Positions 14,351-17,125 of a stretch of DNA of 17,125 nt are shown here, in pieces. Each line of letters opens with the position of its first letter. Position 1 is the first letter of the stretch. Under the pieces are notes generated by a model, which was not told the origin of the DNA, did no database searches, and saw nothing but the letters and a program-made list of their open reading frames with translations. The DNA comes from UBA5738 sp049641805 (GTDB lineage: Bacteria > Patescibacteriota > Minisyncoccia > Minisyncoccales > UBA5738): contig JBARNX010000053.1 in the NCBI GenBank assembly GCA_049641805.1, forward strand, positions 1 to 17,125, in the 5' to 3' direction. The translations under genes were made by a program, and so were the position numbers.

Positions 14351-15304
14351 TTAATTCGCGGCTCCGCATTCTTCAAAGATTTTGGGCGCGGTTTTGCGCT
14401 GGAAATTGCCGTTATGCGACGCAGTATAAAAATCGCCGCCTTCAAGTTTCGCGTAATAGCAGAAAAATTGCGAATAAGATGAATTGTTAAGTCCGCAATA
14501 AACATAATCTTTACCGCAAACCAGCGCTTTTGAAAGATATTGTGCGGCCAGAGGATCAAGCGGGGCAATCGGCAAACTTTTACCGATCTGCTCCGGATAA
14601 CCGTATTTCCTGCCTCCGCAATCGCCGGCCTTCAAACCGCAAGTATAATATTTGGCGGTTGTTTGATGCCATATTTTTTGCGCGTCAACCAGTTTTCGCA
14701 TATCCAATTTTCTTTGTTCGTCCCTGCCGGCCGATGTTGACAAATCGGGAACCGCGGCAGTACTTGTGGCAACGGTACTTGTGGCAGCAACAGTGGTCGT
14801 GGCAACGGTACTTGTGGCAGCAACAGTGGTCGTGGCCGCCGCGGGAATGAGATTTACTCTGTCTTCTTCCTCTGGCGCGGCCGGTTCTTCAACAACCACT
14901 TTCACCGACGGATTTTCAGCTTGAGCCGGCTCTTCCGCCGGCGCGGCCGGTTCCTCGGCGACTTGCGATGGAGTCGAAAAACTGAAATATGAAACCAAAG
15001 CGGTTACAATCAAAATCATTGCTCCAAACACCGAAGCAACGATAACCAGCGGCTTGTTCAACTTCTTTTTGCCGACGATAACGGCATCATCCTCGCCTTC
15101 CGAAATTGTTTCTTCCCGCGCCGGGGCTTCCAATTCGGACGAAACCGATTCGGACGCCGGAGGAACCGGAGCCTGCAGCAAAGCAAATGCCTCTTCAATC
15201 AAGGAATCGCCCCATCCGGCTTCACGCAAAGCTTTTTTGATCATCGGCTCGGCAACACCTCTTTTGATCTCTTGCTCAATGTATGTTAACAATTGTTGTT
15301 CCAT
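14351..15304 (-). CDS. Membrane-anchored protein: UBA-like N-terminus, Thr/Ala linker, pseudopilin-like Cys-rich domain
   Basis: 317 residues. The N-terminal 45 residues (MEQQLLTYIEQEIKRGVAEP, then KKALREAGWGDSLIEEAFALL) form the small helical module common at the N-terminus of envelope proteins in this phylum. An acidic linker leads to one membrane span at about 84-108. Outside come a Pro/Glu/Ala region (111-150) and a low-complexity Thr/Ala/Val/Ser repeat (155-185). The C-terminal domain (about 192-317) begins like a type IV pilin or pseudopilin helix (RDEQRKLDMRKLVDAQKIW) with a Tyr-rich continuation, and contains six cysteines (222, 229, 263, 270, 282, 313), enough for three disulfides. 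No prepilin peptidase site is present, because the anchor is internal. Function unknown; probably a surface or secretion-related protein. It has its own terminator and a candidate promoter. Confidence 0.8.
   Translation of the reverse strand: MEQQLLTYIEQEIKRGVAEPMIKKALREAGWGDSLIEEAFALLQAPVPPASESVSSELEAPAREETISEGEDDAVIVGKKKLNKPLVIVASVFGAMILIVTALVSYFSFSTPSQVAEEPAAPAEEPAQAENPSVKVVVEEPAAPEEEDRVNLIPAAATTTVAATSTVATTTVAATSTVATSTAAVPDLSTSAGRDEQRKLDMRKLVDAQKIWHQTTAKYYTCGLKAGDCGGRKYGYPEQIGKSLPIAPLDPLAAQYLSKALVCGKDYVYCGLNNSSYSQFFCYYAKLEGGDFYTASHNGNFQRKTAPKIFEECGAAN
14760..14840. repeat. 33-bp tandem repeat encoding a Thr/Ala/Val linker
   Basis: Two adjacent copies of a 33-nt unit (14775-14807 and 14808-14840, differing only near the end) follow a shortened copy (14760-14774, GTACTTGTGGCAACG). 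The unit is a multiple of three and encodes 11 residues, so copy number can change without frameshift. It lies in the extracytoplasmic linker of the pseudopilin-like protein. Confidence 0.85.
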
Positions 15305-15341
15305 TGAAATAAATATTATTCAATATACTTAATATAATTTT

Positions 15342-15371
15342 ATATTACCATTTATTGTAAAAAATTGTAAA
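15342..15371 (-). promoter_or_regulatory. Candidate promoter of the pseudopilin-like gene
   Basis: On the minus strand TTTACA (15366-15371) and TAATAT (15342-15347) are 18 nt apart, 37 nt before the ATG at 15304. The surrounding sequence is very AT-rich, so chance matches are likely; the same two hexamers occur before greA. Confidence 0.4.
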
Positions 15372-15377
15372 ACAAAT

Positions 15378-15393
15378 CCCGCAAGATTGCGGG
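15378..15393 (-). terminator. Possible terminator of greA
   Basis: CCCGCA (15378-15383) and TGCGGG (15388-15393) form a perfect 6-bp stem with a 4-nt loop, 46 nt beyond the greA stop. On the minus strand it is followed by ATTTGTTTT, an interrupted T tract, so termination may be partial. Confidence 0.55.
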
Positions 15394-15439
15394 AAACATC
15401 CAAATGTTTTTATGATTAAACGATTCTATGATCTTATGA

Positions 15440-15892
15440 TTACTTTATTTTCAAAATTTCGTATTCCATTTTCCCCTTGGGCGTTTCCAAAATAATCTTA
15501 CATCCGGCGCGCTTGCCAAAAATCGCGTCGCCCAAGGGCGATTTATAAGAAATTTTACCTCTAAAAATATCCGCTTCGTCGGGTCCCACAATTTGGTATT
15601 CGTCCCGCGCCGCGCCGCAAGCAAGAACTACGATTGATCCGATCTGAATATGATCGGAATCCGTATGGCCAACCACGCGCGCGCTGCCAATGATTGATTT
15701 TAATTCCGAAATCCGGCCTTCCAAAAATCCCTGCTGTTCTTTGGCTTGGTGATAGGCGGCATTCTCCTTGAGATCGCCAAAAGAGATGGCGTAATTCAAT
15801 TTTTCCGCCAGCTCCCGGCGGGTAACATTTTCCAAAGTATCCAATTCCTTTTTAAGTTTTTCCATGCCCTCCGGCGTCAAATAATTTTCCAT
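15440..15892 (-). CDS. greA: Transcript cleavage factor GreA
   Basis: 150 residues, slightly shorter than E. coli GreA (158). The N-terminal coiled coil (about 1-75) begins MENYLTPEGMEKLKKELDTL and carries the tip motif GDLKENAAYHQAKE (39-52), with the acidic pair D40 and E43 that completes the RNA polymerase active site during cleavage of backtracked RNA. The C-terminal FKBP-like domain has IQIGSIVVL (82-90), YQIVGPDEAD (99-108) and SPLGDAIFGKRAG (117-129). It rescues stalled elongation complexes. It lies alone between the flavoprotein and the pseudopilin-like gene, with a promoter so close to the ATG that the mRNA may be nearly leaderless. Confidence 0.96.
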   Translation of the reverse strand: MENYLTPEGMEKLKKELDTLENVTRRELAEKLNYAISFGDLKENAAYHQAKEQQGFLEGRISELKSIIGSARVVGHTDSDHIQIGSIVVLACGAARDEYQIVGPDEADIFRGKISYKSPLGDAIFGKRAGCKIILETPKGKMEYEILKIK

Positions 15893-15901
15893 ATTGTTAT
15901 C

Positions 15902-15929
15902 ATATTATTACTTTTCTAAATTTTGTAAA
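15902..15929 (-). promoter_or_regulatory. Candidate greA promoter
   Basis: On the minus strand TTTACA (15924-15929) and TAATAT (15902-15907) are 16 nt apart. The -10 box ends only 9 nt before the ATG at 15892, so transcription would start about 0-5 nt before the start codon. Confidence 0.5.
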
Positions 15930-15968
15930 CTGAAAATCCGCCCGGAGAAAAGCATTGTTTTGGGCAAA

Positions 15969-17125
15969 TTATCCGACATCCCCGCTCGCGCCAATCCCGG
16001 CCAAACGCCCGGTTGACCAACACTGTTGAAGATTAAAGCCGCCGGTAACGCCATGAACATTGATAATCTCGCCGGCAAAAAACAGATTGCCAATGGTTTT
16101 GGAACGCATTGTTTTATCGTCGATTCCTTCCGGCGCCACTCCGCCGGCAGTCACCATCCCGGTCTCGATTTCCAACAATCCGAATACGGTCAAGCGCAAA
16201 TCCCGCATCGCCTCAACCAACCGCCGCCGCTCCTCTTTGGTGATATCATTAGCAGTTTTGGCCGGATTGGCGCCGGCAAACCGCGCCAACGCCAGCGTCA
16301 ACCCCGAAGGAATAAAATCCGCCAAACAATTTTTCAAAATTTTATTGGGATTCTTTTGGAAATTTTCCAGAACCTTTTTTTCCAATTCGCCATAATTTGA
16401 CGCGGGCAGAAGATTCAGGGAAATTATAACTTCGCCTTTTTCCAGCAGTTCCCCGATGCCGGCGCTAATGTTTAAAATCGCCGGGCCGCTCAAACCAAAA
16501 TGGGTGAATAAAATCTCGCCTGCGGCTGAAATTATTTTCTTTTGGTTCTGGAAAACGGTTATACCGGCGCGTTTCAAGCTCACCCCGGCCAAATCCTTTG
16601 CCCACGGTTCTTTGATTTTCACCGGCACCAGCGCCGGCGCCAATTTAATGATCTTATGGCCCAAAGTGTGCGCCCAGTCATAACCGTCCCCCGTGGAACC
16701 GGTACCCGGATATGATTTCCCGCCGGTGGCAATAATGTAATTTTTCGCGCCGATAGTTTCGCCGCCGGAAATAATGATTGAAGAAATTGAATTATCTTTT
16801 TTATTGATAACCGCGACCTTGCGGCCACAAATCATTTTCACGCCCAGATTTTTTAACCGGCCAACCAAGACTTCCAAAACATCGCCGGCTTTGCCGCTTC
16901 TGATCAGAACCCGCTGGTTGTTTTCAACCATGGTTTCCACGCCCAGCTTATTAAAAAACTCAATGCTATCCTTTGGGCCAAACTCGGAAAACGCGTGGAA
17001 CAAAAACGCGCCGGTTTCGCCATAATTGGCGACCAGTTTGCGCAAATCAAGCTCAAGGTTGGTCGAATTGCATCGCCCGCCGCCAGTTAACAAAAGTTTT
17101 TTGCCCGGAGTTTCGTTTTTCTCGA
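15969..17125 (-). CDS. HI0933/BaiN-type FAD-dependent oxidoreductase, N-terminus outside window
   Basis: About 384 residues are visible. The frame stays open to the right edge and continues upstream of the TTG at 17093 as EKNETPGKKL. The real start, with the FAD-binding GxGxxG of the Rossmann fold, is therefore missing, probably about 30 residues. Family signatures are LLTGGGRCNSTN near the visible start, IIATGGKSYPGTGSTGDGYD (coding 16680-16738), FTHFGLSGPAILNIS (about 16455-16500), the ITKEERRRLVEAMRDLRLTV region and the C-terminal FFAGEIINVHGVTGGFNLQQ (about 16020-16080). These flavoproteins are usually annotated as NAD(P)/FAD-dependent oxidoreductases; the substrate is unknown. The stop lies 76 nt before the greA start on the same strand; greA appears to have its own promoter in this gap. 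Confidence 0.92.
   Translation of the reverse strand, partial: EKNETPGKKLLLTGGGRCNSTNLELDLRKLVANYGETGAFLFHAFSEFGPKDSIEFFNKLGVETMVENNQRVLIRSGKAGDVLEVLVGRLKNLGVKMICGRKVAVINKKDNSISSIIISGGETIGAKNYIIATGGKSYPGTGSTGDGYDWAHTLGHKIIKLAPALVPVKIKEPWAKDLAGVSLKRAGITVFQNQKKIISAAGEILFTHFGLSGPAILNISAGIGELLEKGEVIISLNLLPASNYGELEKKVLENFQKNPNKILKNCLADFIPSGLTLALARFAGANPAKTANDITKEERRRLVEAMRDLRLTVFGLLEIETGMVTAGGVAPEGIDDKTMRSKTIGNLFFAGEIINVHGVTGGFNLQQCWSTGRLAGIGASGDVG

Noticed and set aside
1..17125. Alternative genetic code (TGA as glycine) considered because of the likely phylum
   Set aside because: No in-frame TGA interrupts any confident gene, and TGA serves as the stop of the AbrB-type gene at 7013-7015, so the standard bacterial code fits.
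1..17125. tRNA, rRNA, insertion sequence or transposase
   Set aside because: I found no cloverleaf-like or rRNA-like stretch in the gaps and no transposase motif in any frame that I read.

Overview
The window reads as part of a small-genome candidate-phylum-radiation bacterium (Patescibacteria, probably a Parcubacteria-type lineage). This is inferred from the kind of proteins present: DUF5666 envelope proteins, an N-terminal UBA-like helix / TM / Thr-Ala linker / pseudopilin-like protein, and a MacAB-type exporter. Other clues are short intergenic gaps and start codons that almost never carry a Shine-Dalgarno sequence. TGA is used as a normal stop (for example at 7013-7015), which argues against the Gracilibacteria/Absconditabacteria code. 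No rRNA or tRNA gene is visible, so the placement is a guess from gene content.

Region 1-1913 (minus strand): the 5' part of an unknown gene that runs off the left edge, a small helical hypothetical protein overlapping it, then an AT-rich cluster of three tightly spaced unknown genes (a polytopic membrane protein, a 46-residue peptide and a single-TM protein). The stretch 557-700 looks like decayed coding sequence.

Region 2007-7240 (minus strand): a type I restriction-modification operon. An operator-like set of inverted repeats (7201-7240) precedes a 57-residue AbrB-type DNA-binding protein. After it come HsdR (EcoEI-like nuclease-translocase) and, one base later, a HsdM-HsdS fusion. The fusion has a single target-recognition domain and ends in an unusual C-terminal helical domain with an R-x4-H motif (IRNAICH) typical of HEPN RNases. 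The base composition changes sharply, from GC-rich to AT-rich, exactly where the methyltransferase gives way to the recognition domain. This suggests that the recognition plus HEPN-like module was swapped in as a unit.

Region 7275-7860: a divergently transcribed gene for a divergent PAP2/DUF212 membrane protein with a good sigma-70 promoter and a strong tandem, bidirectional terminator.

Region 7864-14131 (minus strand): one apparent operon. In transcription order it encodes an ECF sigma factor, a three-TM membrane protein with an external DUF5666-like beta domain (candidate anti-sigma/sensor), a long MacA/HlyD-type adaptor, a MacB-type ATPase, a MacB-type permease, and two tandem secreted DUF5666 paralogues. 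It looks like a self-regulated envelope-export or envelope-stress module, in which the sensor carries the same fold as the last two products.

Region 14279-17125 (minus strand): a membrane-anchored pseudopilin-like protein with a 33-bp tandem repeat and its own terminator, the transcript cleavage factor GreA with a nearly leaderless promoter, and the C-terminal part of a HI0933/BaiN-type flavoprotein running off the right edge.
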